From: an uncultured Blautia sp.
GTDB lineage: Bacteria; Bacillota; Clostridia; Lachnospirales; Lachnospiraceae
DNA length: 64,000 bases
NCBI GenBank assembly: GCA_900547685.1
Contig: URHS01000006.1
Coordinates: 1-64,000, forward strand
Direction: 5' to 3'
Shown piece by piece: positions 35,881 through 47,078 of this stretch (its first letter is position 1; every line of letters starts with the position of its first letter). Under the pieces are notes generated by a model. It saw nothing but the letters and a program-made list of their open reading frames with translations. It did not search any database and was not told the DNA's origin. A program made the position numbers and the translations under genes.

Positions 35881-37443
35881 CTATATTTCTCTCCCGTTCA
35901 TCATGCCCTGGCAAGCAATCAGGATAATCACTGATACAAGAAAATTCATCACTATGGTAACGGCTGTAACTACTATCTGAAAAATATACAAATCTCTCAA
36001 TAAGAACCATGTCAAAAAGCCCGCTCCCGTTGCCGGAATTGCTGCCAGCAAGATAATCAACATTCGAAGAAGATTTTCCAATGCCACACTTGCTTTTGTT
36101 TTCATGATTTTTGTAGCCCATAAGGTACCGGAGATAAAAATCATTGCATATCCCAATAGCATAAAGAAATATTGCAAAATCGTCAATACCGGCATGCGGT
36201 TAAAAATACCTGCAATTAAAATCGCTGTGCCAATTAAAATTGAAACTTTAAAATACGCAGGTAAGATGACGTAAATCAGTTTTTTTAAAGGATTTTCCGG
36301 TATGAGATAAATCTGATAGTTTTTTAACTCTCCTAAAAACTCACTGTCATTCAACAAGGTAAAAAGCCATAAAACCATCATGTAGCTAAACATATAAAAC
36401 CGACTTTTCGGCGCCATTATATAACTTAGTACAAAATATACTATAATAATGAAAAAATCCTGTTTTCTTAAAAAACTACCTGTTTTTTTCATACTGAGAA
36501 TATTCTTATAAAAAATTACTCTTGCACCTTCTGGAAATTCTCCTCTGACCTGTTTTATCTTTCCTTCACTACTAAGAGCATTTCCTCCGTTCGCCTTCAC
36601 TCTTCGAACATAATTGCTGACTTCTTCCGCATCCCGTACAGCCTGCTCCACAATATTTCTGGGAAATGTCAGAAATAAAATCACAAAAACAGCATTGGCA
36701 ATCAATAAAAGGGCTAATCCGATTGCCATACCCGTATACTCTTTCCCTAAAAACGAGTTTAAAACAAGTTTGCCCCAACCAAAAAAAGGAACATAATAAA
36801 ATTCTCTGTTTACGGCAAATTTTAAAAATCCATTTTTAAAATCATAGCCTGCTGTCTGCATAGATACAAAAAATACAATTCCTGCCGCCGCCAATACCAG
36901 TACCACTGCTATGTAATTCCAAATCTTAACTTTGGGATTTACCAAGGTCCACATATAGATGTAATCCGTCATCAACAAAAAGATGGAACTGATCAAGAAA
37001 AAAGTCAGCAGGCATAAAAGAAAATACGGAATTGGAAAATATCTGCCTATCGATATCATTCCCATGAAAAAACATCCAATCAATCCATATCCCAGCGCAC
37101 CTTTTAAAGTCTGTATTAAAATAAAAAGATTCGTCTGCGCCTTTGTATAAGGACCGGAAAAAAAATAAAAAGCATCTGTATCATACAACAGCGCTTTTCG
37201 CTTGCTCATTAATGACAACAGCGAAAAAAAGGCAGTCACGCCTATTCCTGCCAAAATTGCCATGGTAGCTTGCAAATACATAGTTTCAGCTTGATAGGGC
37301 ACAGAAGACATAAAAATCGTACCTATGAGCACTCCGTAGATTAAAATCACAAAAATTGCCGCTATCCCCGTTCCCACAGAAGAAAACTGCGCTCTTACAG
37401 AACCTTTTATTTTCGTCCGGAATAAATAGAAGAACGAATTCAT
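35881..37443 (-). CDS. ABC exporter permease
   Basis: A 520-residue polytopic membrane protein with roughly 12-14 helices and no ATPase domain, matching the large clostridial putative ABC-exporter permease family. A cytoplasmic insert around residue 280 contains the VRRVKANGG segment. The substrate is unknown. It overlaps the ATPase gene by 4 bp (ATGA), so the two form one transporter. Confidence 0.8.
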   Translation of the reverse strand: MNSFFYLFRTKIKGSVRAQFSSVGTGIAAIFVILIYGVLIGTIFMSSVPYQAETMYLQATMAILAGIGVTAFFSLLSLMSKRKALLYDTDAFYFFSGPYTKAQTNLFILIQTLKGALGYGLIGCFFMGMISIGRYFPIPYFLLCLLTFFLISSIFLLMTDYIYMWTLVNPKVKIWNYIAVVLVLAAAGIVFFVSMQTAGYDFKNGFLKFAVNREFYYVPFFGWGKLVLNSFLGKEYTGMAIGLALLLIANAVFVILFLTFPRNIVEQAVRDAEEVSNYVRRVKANGGNALSSEGKIKQVRGEFPEGARVIFYKNILSMKKTGSFLRKQDFFIIIVYFVLSYIMAPKSRFYMFSYMMVLWLFTLLNDSEFLGELKNYQIYLIPENPLKKLIYVILPAYFKVSILIGTAILIAGIFNRMPVLTILQYFFMLLGYAMIFISGTLWATKIMKTKASVALENLLRMLIILLAAIPATGAGFLTWFLLRDLYIFQIVVTAVTIVMNFLVSVIILIACQGMMNGREI

Positions 37444-38144
37444 GCTTCTCCCTCCTTTGTAGTTTCAAAAAAGATTTCTTTTAAAGTTTCTTCTCCTGCA
37501 TCTTTTTTATTTATTGCTCTTATAATTTCTCCTTTGTCCATAATATAAGCCCTGTCCCATATATCATTTACAATGTCAATGATATGAGTACTGATAAGAA
37601 TTGCTGTGCCCTCTGCCCGAAGCTGCCTGAAAAGCTCCAAGACCTCTTCTATACTGGCCGGATCCAGTCCTACCATAGGTTCATCCACCAGCAGCGCTTT
37701 AGGCTCAATGATAAATGCCAAAATCATGCTTAATTTCTGACGCATTCCTTTGCTTAACTCTTTTGCTAATTTTTTTCTGTTTTCTGTCATTTTAAACGCT
37801 TCCAGATACTTATCCGCTATTTCTTTATAATGCTTTACACGATATGCCCTGCCAATAAACTCTATGGTTTCATCTACGGTGAGAACATCATACAACATAG
37901 GAATTTCCGGTACATAGCTAAAACATTTCTTCGCTTCAATGGTATTGTTTGGATGTCCGCAGATCAGAATTTCTCCCTCATAATTTAAAAGATTCGCAAT
38001 ACTTTTAATCGTTGTAGATTTCCCTGCCCCATTCGGTCCTAAAAGAATGGTAATCTCTCCCGGTCTTGCACAAAGAGAAACATCTTTTACCGCAGGTTTT
38101 TCCAATACATTATATGATTTTGTCAAATTTCTAACTTCTATCAT
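37440..38144 (-). CDS. ABC exporter ATP-binding subunit
   Basis: A 234-residue ATPase with Walker A GPNGAGKST, signature LSKGMRQKLS, Walker B ALLVDEPMVGLD and the switch histidine in ISTHIID. This is the CcmA/multidrug-type class fused to no membrane domain. It powers the permease encoded next to it. AGGAAAGG precedes the ATG. Confidence 0.93.
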   Translation of the reverse strand: MIEVRNLTKSYNVLEKPAVKDVSLCARPGEITILLGPNGAGKSTTIKSIANLLNYEGEILICGHPNNTIEAKKCFSYVPEIPMLYDVLTVDETIEFIGRAYRVKHYKEIADKYLEAFKMTENRKKLAKELSKGMRQKLSMILAFIIEPKALLVDEPMVGLDPASIEEVLELFRQLRAEGTAILISTHIIDIVNDIWDRAYIMDKGEIIRAINKKDAGEETLKEIFFETTKEGEA

Positions 38145-38178
38145 TTACCTTTCCTCCCAGACCTGATTAATTTAGTAT

Positions 38179-38207
38179 AGTATAGCATAAAAGTTTTTTA
38201 GGGTAAA
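38179..38207 (-). promoter_or_regulatory. Promoter of the ABC exporter operon
   Basis: TTTACC (38202-38207), 17 bp, TATACT (38179-38184) on the minus strand. A second TATACT overlaps it by one base. The -35 box is weak. Confidence 0.5.
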
Positions 38208-38225
38208 GAAAATCTTATTATTTCC

Positions 38226-38255
38226 TTGCTTAACAATCGCTCTTTATGCTATACT
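38226..38255 (+). promoter_or_regulatory. Promoter of carB
   Basis: TTGCTT (38226-38231), 18 bp, TATACT (38250-38255), about 45 bp upstream of the carB ATG. No attenuator or riboswitch-like fold was seen in the short leader. Confidence 0.6.
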
Positions 38256-38305
38256 TTATTATGTATGTAAAGTCATAAAAAAATATATATAAATGGAGGT
38301 TCTTT

Positions 38306-41524
<3,219 letters not shown>

Positions 41525-41540
41525 TACAATATCATTCACT

Positions 41541-41582
41541 AAAAAAGGAGTTATCGCCTTTAAAGCGGTAGCTCCTTTTTTC
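41541..41582. terminator. Bidirectional terminator of carB and the lipoprotein gene
   Basis: AAAAAAGGAG(T/C)TA(T/C)CGC paired with GCGGTAGCTCCTTTTTT forms a stem of about 16 bp with T6 and A6 flanks, located between convergent genes. Confidence 0.9.
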
Positions 41583-41592
41583 TAGTTAGTAA

Positions 41593-42558
41593 CTAAAAAT
41601 TTTCCAAATAATACGCTTCTGCTTCATCCAATTCCTGAATGTAAGAAGATATATCTTCATCTGATATTTCAGTATATACAACTTCATCTAAAAATGCTCG
41701 AGTATATTCATAGGGTGTCTCATAAGTCTTATCCTTTATTTTATCTTTTCCATTTTGGAAGTCCTTATATTTTTCAAGTGAAAGTTTATCTCTTGTCATT
41801 TTTTCTTTGATATAATCTCTGCTCTTCTCTAAACATTCTTCCATAGTTGTCCCATACTCTTTACAAATAGCTTCATATTCCGGGTAATCTTCCTGTTCAT
41901 TAAAGTCTTCCATTATTTTCTTTATCCGTTCCTCCACTTCTTTTTCTGAAACTTCATAACCGGATTTTTTAGCATATTCGTATATCTTTTGATTTTCTAC
42001 GCTGCTTTTTCTCACTTTAGAAATGGCCTCTTCTTCCGTATCTCCTGTCTTCTCCATTGTATTTACAACACCACTTGCAAAGGAAAATTTTGTATCATAA
42101 GTTTTAAAGTCTTTTCCTATTTCCAAAGTTCTTTTTAATACATCTTTGTCTATCCTTATCTCTCTTTTTACATCAATGTTAAAATCAATATCTACATAGT
42201 CCAGAATAAAATCTGCATTTCCATAAACGTCTCCATTCTCTGTTTCCAGATACCATTTCTCACCTTTTGGAAAGAAATAGAAAATATCCTTTGTTTCATC
42301 TTCGTAGATAAAGGAGACGGGATAATAGTCTTCTCCTCTATGAGGTGCTTTCTTCTGGTCTTTTTCCGGCACAGCTCCTTCCATATTTTCAATGAAATCG
42401 GATAACTTTTTATACTCTTCCGGTTTTGATTTTATACTTCCCATTTGAAACTTGGCTATTTTTTCTTCGGGAATTTCAATCTGTGAGGGTTCTTTTTCGC
42501 TGCTGCATCCCCCAAGCAATATTCCGCACAAAAAAATGTATATACCATATTTCTTCAT
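41593..42558 (-). CDS. Putative lipoprotein with SurA-N-like helical region
   Basis: A 321-residue exported protein. The signal peptide ends in lipobox LLGGCSS (lipid cysteine at residue 18). Residues about 30-135 form a beta-rich part. Residues about 175-290 (KVRKSSVENQKIYEYAKKSG..., KEVEERIKKIM, TMEECLEKSRDYIKEKM) resemble the helical chaperone domain of SurA/PrsA-type foldases, but no peptidyl-prolyl isomerase domain is present. A role in protein folding outside the membrane is a guess. It has its own promoter. Confidence 0.75.
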   Translation of the reverse strand: MKKYGIYIFLCGILLGGCSSEKEPSQIEIPEEKIAKFQMGSIKSKPEEYKKLSDFIENMEGAVPEKDQKKAPHRGEDYYPVSFIYEDETKDIFYFFPKGEKWYLETENGDVYGNADFILDYVDIDFNIDVKREIRIDKDVLKRTLEIGKDFKTYDTKFSFASGVVNTMEKTGDTEEEAISKVRKSSVENQKIYEYAKKSGYEVSEKEVEERIKKIMEDFNEQEDYPEYEAICKEYGTTMEECLEKSRDYIKEKMTRDKLSLEKYKDFQNGKDKIKDKTYETPYEYTRAFLDEVVYTEISDEDISSYIQELDEAEAYYLENF

Positions 42559-42606
42559 TCCTACCGCCCCTTTCTTCTTCTACTACACGACCTTTTTGTT
42601 ATGTAT

Positions 42607-42635
42607 ATAATATCTGAAAGAAAGGCTCTACGCAA
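42607..42635 (-). promoter_or_regulatory. Promoter of the lipoprotein gene
   Basis: TTGCGT (42630-42635), 17 bp, TATTAT (42607-42612) on the minus strand, 49 bp before the ATG. Confidence 0.6.
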
Positions 42636-42669
42636 TTAAAATAATTATATTTTAGAAATATAAAAGAAA

Positions 42670-42742
42670 AAGGCTGTCACATTAAGCAGAAATCTGGAAT
42701 ATTCATACATATTCTCGATATGCACTTAATGCAACACCCTCT
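42670..42742 (-). terminator. Long-stem terminator of the lysO pair
   Basis: On the minus strand GGGTGTTGCATTAAG pairs with CTTAATGTGACAGCC over 15 positions with G-U pairs, around an A/T-rich internal loop, and ends in TTTTTCTTTT. Confidence 0.8.
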
Positions 42743-42752
42743 CTTTATTCAT

Positions 42753-43355
42753 TTAAAATTTTAGTTGATAACATAAAGGAATTAATACCGGTACTACCGC
42801 AGAGCATAAAACTCCGTTAATTACCGATAAGACTACCGTTTCCTCATTTGTATATTTCATCATCATAGGAAGTGTGGTATCTTCACTTGTAGCCGCTGCC
42901 GGAGCGATACAGGAATAATAATTAAAGTGTTTTGCAATAAAAGGAATTGTAAAAAACGAAAAAATTTCCCGCATTAGATTGCTTAAAAAAGCAATACTGC
43001 CAAGCTGTGCTCCCGCCAGATTTCCCACTGTAACACCTGCAAGGCTGTACCAGCCCAAACCGCTTACCACAGAAGTGCTCTCACCTATATTATACTTTGT
43101 TATCATACTGAGAATCACCCCTCCCAGAAGTGTTCCCACAATAATTCCCGCCGGAATAATCAATATTTTCACATGATATTCTTTTATCTTTTTAATAATT
43201 CCTTTGTGAAGACCAATGCTCATTCCCACGGAAAACATCAAAAGATATAAAACCACATCCTTATTTGATACCAGTGTATCCAGTAAAAAATTCTGCACAT
43301 CCAAAGTACCCACAAGGACACCTAAAACCAATGCTAAAACTGCTAAAATTACCAT
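42753..43355 (-). CDS. LysO-family lysine exporter, C-terminal subunit
   Basis: A 200-residue membrane protein with six or so helices corresponding to the C-terminal two thirds of E. coli LysO (YbjE): SGLGWYSLAGVTVGNLAG, FLSNLMREIFSFF and AATSEDTTLPMM are family hallmarks. LysO exports lysine and thialysine. Here the transporter is split into two genes 3 bp apart, the N-terminal part being encoded just upstream, so both products are probably needed. The terminator at 42670-42742 follows. Confidence 0.88.
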   Translation of the reverse strand: MVILAVLALVLGVLVGTLDVQNFLLDTLVSNKDVVLYLLMFSVGMSIGLHKGIIKKIKEYHVKILIIPAGIIVGTLLGGVILSMITKYNIGESTSVVSGLGWYSLAGVTVGNLAGAQLGSIAFLSNLMREIFSFFTIPFIAKHFNYYSCIAPAAATSEDTTLPMMMKYTNEETVVLSVINGVLCSAVVPVLIPLCYQLKF

Positions 43356-43358
43356 AAG

Positions 43359-43643
43359 TCAATCCTTTTCTTTTTTTCTTTTGTCATCCATAAAACGCTT
43401 TGTTAAAATAAATACCAGTATTACGGAACATACGGAAGGCACAAGGAAAAACAAAAAACTTTCCCATCCTAATGTAAAGAGTTTATCAAAAAAATGCTCA
43501 TCTTTTCCCAGCATAACGCCCATAGAAAAAATCAATGACAAGGTACACATAATCTGAAAAATCTCATTTGCTTTCTTATACTTTGGAGGCAAAAACCTGT
43601 TTCCAATGCATATTCCGATACACATAATGACTAAAATCAGCAC
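43359..43643 (-). CDS. LysO-family lysine exporter, N-terminal subunit
   Basis: A 94-residue membrane protein with three helices (about 2-14, 26-46, 62-82) and a basic tail (KRKKEKD), matching the N-terminal part of LysO. The start is a GTG at 43643, 7 bp after GGAAG. It lies immediately upstream of the C-terminal subunit gene. A true split rather than a frameshift is indicated, because each part has its own start and a clean charged terminus. Confidence 0.82.
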   Translation of the reverse strand: MLILVIMCIGICIGNRFLPPKYKKANEIFQIMCTLSLIFSMGVMLGKDEHFFDKLFTLGWESFLFFLVPSVCSVILVFILTKRFMDDKRKKEKD

Positions 43644-43679
43644 ATTTCATCTTCCTTCCTTTTTACTTCTCAATGCGAC

Positions 43680-43708
43680 AATTTACCACATTATAGTTTG
43701 ATTGTCAA
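43680..43708 (-). promoter_or_regulatory. Promoter of the lysO pair with flanking inverted repeat
   Basis: TTGACA (43703-43708), 17 bp, TAAATT (43680-43685) on the minus strand. GACAAT and ATTGTC form an inverted repeat that embraces the whole spacer, a possible operator. Confidence 0.7.
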
Positions 43709-43714
43709 GTATTC

Positions 43715-44374
43715 TCAAGCACCGAAAATTGCCCCTAATTCTCGTGTGCTGTCAACAATTTTTACAGCTCCTGCCTGTTGCAATTCCTGAAAATCACCAT
43801 AGCCATAAGTAACTCCTATACAGGAAATTCCTGCTGTTTTTGCTCCTAAAACATCATGATGGCGGTCTCCAATCATAATGGCAGACTCTCTCTTTTCAGA
43901 AAATCCCAATTCCTTTAAAACTTCTTCAATAACTTCTGCTTTTGTCATTTTAGGCTTTGCAATATCACTTCCCTTGATAACCTGAAAATAAGAAGTCAAC
44001 GAAAAGTGATTTAAAACTGTTTTTACCATAGAGTCCGGCTTGGAAGATGCTACTGCAAGGATATATCCCTTCTCTTTTAACTTTTTCAATACTTCTTCAA
44101 TTCCTTCATAAGGCTTATTTTCAAATATTCCAACAGGCAGATAACGTTCCCGGTAATATTTCACCGCTTCCTCCGCTTCTGCTCCTGAAAGCCCTGCATA
44201 AGCCATAAACTGCTCTAATAAAGGAGGACCTACAAACACCTCCAACTTCTTTAAATCCTGTGCCAGTTCTCTCTTATTCAGCTTTTCTAAAGCATACTGC
44301 ACACACTTTGTAATTCCTTCCCCTGATGCAGTTAAAGTGCCGTCTAAATCAAATAATAATGCCCGATATTCCAA
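43715..44374 (-). CDS. HAD-family phosphatase (phosphoglycolate phosphatase-like)
   Basis: A 219-residue haloacid dehalogenase hydrolase. Nucleophile motif FDLDGTLT (motif I), VASSKP (motif II), the conserved lysine in AKPKMTK and the MIGDRHHDVLGA motif. It has a helical cap after motif I, so it is subfamily IA. Phosphoglycolate or pyrophosphate are possible substrates; the exact one is unknown. It starts at TTG 44374 with GGAG 8 bp upstream and follows the NuoE-like gene by 4 bp. Confidence 0.85.
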   Translation of the reverse strand: MEYRALLFDLDGTLTASGEGITKCVQYALEKLNKRELAQDLKKLEVFVGPPLLEQFMAYAGLSGAEAEEAVKYYRERYLPVGIFENKPYEGIEEVLKKLKEKGYILAVASSKPDSMVKTVLNHFSLTSYFQVIKGSDIAKPKMTKAEVIEEVLKELGFSEKRESAIMIGDRHHDVLGAKTAGISCIGVTYGYGDFQELQQAGAVKIVDSTRELGAIFGA

Positions 44375-44378
44375 TTTT

Positions 44379-44843
44379 TTATCTCCTTTTTTCTAATAAT
44401 GATACCGCTTTTTCTTTTGTTAAATTGGTGTATAACTCCCCATCTAAAAGCATATTTGGAGAAGTTCTGCATTGTTTTAAACAATTTCTCGTAGTCAAAT
44501 AAAAACTCCCATCTGCTGATATACCGTCTTTTGAAATTCCAAATTTTTTCTTTACCGCCTCTAAAATTTTCATGCTGTTCTTACATTGACAGCTTTTCCC
44601 TGTACATAAAACTACTTCATGAGAATAAGCAGCCTCTTTTAAACTTGGATAGCGTTTAATAATACAGGATAAAACTGACTGTTTCACTCCCAATGATTTT
44701 GCTGCCTCTTCCTGTACATTCATACTAATACAGCCTTCTGTTTCCTGTATTTCCCGAAGCATAGCAACTATATTTTCCTGTTCCTGTGGATTTCTTTGTC
44801 CGCTGTAATAATCTATAATTTCTCTGATTTCTTCTTTCATCAT
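44379..44843 (-). CDS. Stand-alone NuoE/HndA-like [2Fe-2S] protein
   Basis: A 154-residue thioredoxin-fold ferredoxin with the ligand pattern of the 24-kDa NADH dehydrogenase subunit: CTGKSC (C-x4-C) and CLKQC (C-x3-C). An N-terminal helical domain (REIIDYYSGQRNPQEQENIVAMLREIQE) is also as in NuoE. In hydrogenases and NADH dehydrogenases this subunit sits next to a NuoF-type flavoprotein, but none is nearby; the partner gene is a HAD phosphatase. It probably feeds electrons to a partner encoded elsewhere. GGAGGT precedes the ATG. Confidence 0.82.
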   Translation of the reverse strand: MMKEEIREIIDYYSGQRNPQEQENIVAMLREIQETEGCISMNVQEEAAKSLGVKQSVLSCIIKRYPSLKEAAYSHEVVLCTGKSCQCKNSMKILEAVKKKFGISKDGISADGSFYLTTRNCLKQCRTSPNMLLDGELYTNLTKEKAVSLLEKRR

Positions 44844-44875
44844 TTAAAACCTCCATTTAGATATTTTTCCTCTAT

Positions 44876-44904
44876 ATTCTATCATGCAAAAAATAACCTG
44901 CCAA
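44876..44904 (-). promoter_or_regulatory. Promoter of the NuoE-like/HAD pair
   Basis: TTGGCA (44899-44904), 17 bp, TAGAAT (44876-44881) on the minus strand. Confidence 0.65.
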
Positions 44905-44913
44905 TATTTTTTC

Positions 44914-44942
44914 TTGCTACATTTCTAAACTTCTGCTATTCT
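44914..44942 (+). promoter_or_regulatory. Promoter of the plus-strand HAD gene
   Basis: TTGCTA (44914-44919), 17 bp, TATTCT (44937-44942), 30 bp before the ATG. It is divergent from, and 9 bp away from, the minus-strand promoter. Confidence 0.65.
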
Positions 44943-44972
44943 GAAAGAAAAAAAGTTTAAAGAGGGACTATT

Positions 44973-45644
44973 ATGATTAAAGCAATCATTTTTGATATGG
45001 ACGGTGTTTTATTTGATACAGAAAGAATCATGAAAAAAGGTTGGGAAAAAGCTGCGGATTTACTGAATTTTCCTCTCACAGAAGACCGATTAAAACAGTT
45101 AAGAGGAGGATCGAGAGAGCGCAATTCTGCTCTCTTCAAAGAATGGTACAATGGCACCATTGACTATCATCAAGCCAGAAAAATCCGCAGTGATTACCTA
45201 AATGCTTATGTAGAAAAATATTCCATCCCTCCTAAGAAAGGACTTTATGAATTACTTTCTTTTCTTAAAAATAAAAAGATACCATGGGGAATTGCTACCT
45301 CCACGGACAGAACACAGGCGGAGCATTATTGGAAATTAGCAAATATCTATGAAGAAGTTCTTGTTTCTGTATGTGGAAATGAAGTCTTAAAGAGCAAACC
45401 AAATCCTGAAATTTTCTTAAAAACTGCTGAAAAACTCCATATTTCTATCGACTCCTGTTTGATTGTAGAGGATAGTATCAATGGTTTAAAAGCTGCAAAA
45501 GCTGCAGGAGGTATTTCCTGTATGATACCGGATTTAACCCCCTACAGCCCTGACTTAGCATCTTTTTGTGATTATGTGTGCAAAGATTTAACAACCTGTA
45601 TCTCTCTTATACAGACTATTGGTTTTTCTTCGCCAACTCCATAA
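44973..45644 (+). CDS. HAD-family hydrolase (beta-phosphoglucomutase-like)
   Basis: A 223-residue HAD subfamily IA protein with motif I FDMDGVLFDTE, motif II ATSTDR, the lysine in LKSKPNPEIF and motif III IVEDSINGLKAA. The DMDGVLFDTE and cap-domain LRGGSRERN fit the beta-phosphoglucomutase/sugar-phosphatase branch. The exact substrate is not readable. GAGGG precedes the ATG. Its last 29 bp overlap the convergent cysteine-rich gene. Confidence 0.85.
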   Translation: MIKAIIFDMDGVLFDTERIMKKGWEKAADLLNFPLTEDRLKQLRGGSRERNSALFKEWYNGTIDYHQARKIRSDYLNAYVEKYSIPPKKGLYELLSFLKNKKIPWGIATSTDRTQAEHYWKLANIYEEVLVSVCGNEVLKSKPNPEIFLKTAEKLHISIDSCLIVEDSINGLKAAKAAGGISCMIPDLTPYSPDLASFCDYVCKDLTTCISLIQTIGFSSPTP

Positions 45645-45921
45645 TTTCCTCATATTTGCTCATAATATAACCATAATTTTTTCTCTTGTGAGGCAGCTTA
45701 CAATCACTGCAGTCTTTTATGCCCTTCTCTGTGTATTTAAAGTTGCCTCCGCATTTGCTTCCCAAAGCATACAGCGGACAATAACAAAACAAACAGTTAA
45801 AATTCTCCGGATCTGTGGTTTCATGGCAAGGAAAAAATTCACATTTTTTATGGTTATAAAAAGAATATTCTTTTCCTTCCCAATATGGTTTTTCCTGTTT
45901 TTCTTCCTTTTCTTTACTCAT
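45616..45921 (-). CDS. Small cysteine-rich zinc-finger-like protein
   Basis: A 101-residue soluble protein with nine or so cysteines in metal-binding spacing: CEFFPCH, CLFCYCPLY, CGG and CSDCKLPH. This matches the cysteine-rich small-domain family, often encoded near cobalamin or methylation genes. Function is unknown. Its ATG overlaps the stop of the FliB-like gene (ATGA), so the two are coupled. Confidence 0.82.
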   Translation of the reverse strand: MSKEKEEKQEKPYWEGKEYSFYNHKKCEFFPCHETTDPENFNCLFCYCPLYALGSKCGGNFKYTEKGIKDCSDCKLPHKRKNYGYIMSKYEEIMELAKKNQ

Positions 45922-47075
45922 ACTGTTTTCCTTTCACTGACTAAAATACTCTTTAAAGTTTCTGGTTCGTACCATTTATCCGAGTCAAAAATTTCCTCCA
46001 GCAAATTCAGATTCTCATCGGAATGCTCAATTTCTCTTGCATAACGATAAGCTGTTTCCAATACATTTTTTTCCTCTATTATTCTTTCATCCATTGCCCA
46101 GTTCCAAAAAGTAATTTCTTCTATCCAGAAAACGGATATTACAGATAAAACGCCTTTGGAGTAAATCATATCGTCATAGACTGCACCACAAAAATAGGTG
46201 TATAAGAAGAACATCAAAAGCTGTTCTTTATAAATATCCCACTGTTCCTGCCCTATGACATTCTTTATTTCAGCCTTATACCTTTCTCTCTTTTCCATAT
46301 ACCATACTTCACCTTTTTGGAAAAGTTTTTCTGCCGCTTTCAAATTTGTTTCCCATTCTTCTCGAAGCACTTCAAGTCTTAACAAATCTTTTCTGAGTAC
46401 CTGAACAATCTTATAAAAACTACTTGAAAACTCCTCTGTTTTTTCTCGTAAACACAGCTCAATTTCTCCTATAAAATCTCTCTCAAAAAGTTCACCTTCA
46501 TCAAGAGCATCCTGCAAATTTTTTGCCATTTTCAAGACACAGTACATTCTTTTTTCTATGGGAATTGTTCTGTTTTGAACAATAGAAAATAGCTTTTCTC
46601 TCACTTCTAAAAGACAGTCAAATAAAAGAAAATCAAAATCCTCAAAATCATCTTCACACTCTTCTTGCTCATCCTGCTCTTCCAGAAATTTCACCGGCTC
46701 CTGACACTCTAAAATCATCTTTGCCGCTACCGGACAGGATAGTGACAGGGAAAATTCTCTTAAATTTTCAAATTCTTCTATGTGTCTTGGGTACAATCGA
46801 CAAGTATCACACAACGCCTCTGCACCTAATTCCTTATAAATATCACAGAGATTTTCTGAATTTAAAAAGCTGCATCTTTTATCATATTGTTCAAAAATCC
46901 CTTCTCTCCAGTCAATGGAATTTAAAAGACGAATACCAAAATCACCGGAAACATTGCTGTATTTTTCTAAGGAATTTTCATCAATTACAATCTGCCATCC
47001 TGCACAGCAGGTATCCGGACATTGGTCTGCCGTACAGGAAAATTTTTCATAATAATGTGGTTTTCTGTAATACAT
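45918..47075 (-). CDS. FliB-like lysine N-methylase
   Basis: A 385-residue protein of the flagellin lysine-N-methylase (FliB) family. The N-terminal Cys cluster FSCTADQCPDTCCAGWQI and the later CSFL, CDIYKELG and CDTCRLYPRH cysteines fit the metal/Fe-S-binding signature of the family. No flagellar gene is in the window, so the methylated protein may be something else. No clear ribosome site precedes the ATG at 47075, which lies 3 bp after the hexapeptide-repeat gene. Confidence 0.8.
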   Translation of the reverse strand: MYYRKPHYYEKFSCTADQCPDTCCAGWQIVIDENSLEKYSNVSGDFGIRLLNSIDWREGIFEQYDKRCSFLNSENLCDIYKELGAEALCDTCRLYPRHIEEFENLREFSLSLSCPVAAKMILECQEPVKFLEEQDEQEECEDDFEDFDFLLFDCLLEVREKLFSIVQNRTIPIEKRMYCVLKMAKNLQDALDEGELFERDFIGEIELCLREKTEEFSSSFYKIVQVLRKDLLRLEVLREEWETNLKAAEKLFQKGEVWYMEKRERYKAEIKNVIGQEQWDIYKEQLLMFFLYTYFCGAVYDDMIYSKGVLSVISVFWIEEITFWNWAMDERIIEEKNVLETAYRYAREIEHSDENLNLLEEIFDSDKWYEPETLKSILVSERKTV

Positions 47076-47078
47076 AAG

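Noticed and set aside
38256..38305. PyrR-type attenuator upstream of carB
   Set aside because: Only about 45 bp between promoter and start, with no terminator hairpin.
42670..42742. Small RNA or riboswitch in the gap before lysO
   Set aside because: The structure is a single long stem followed by a T tract directly after the stop codon, best explained as a terminator.
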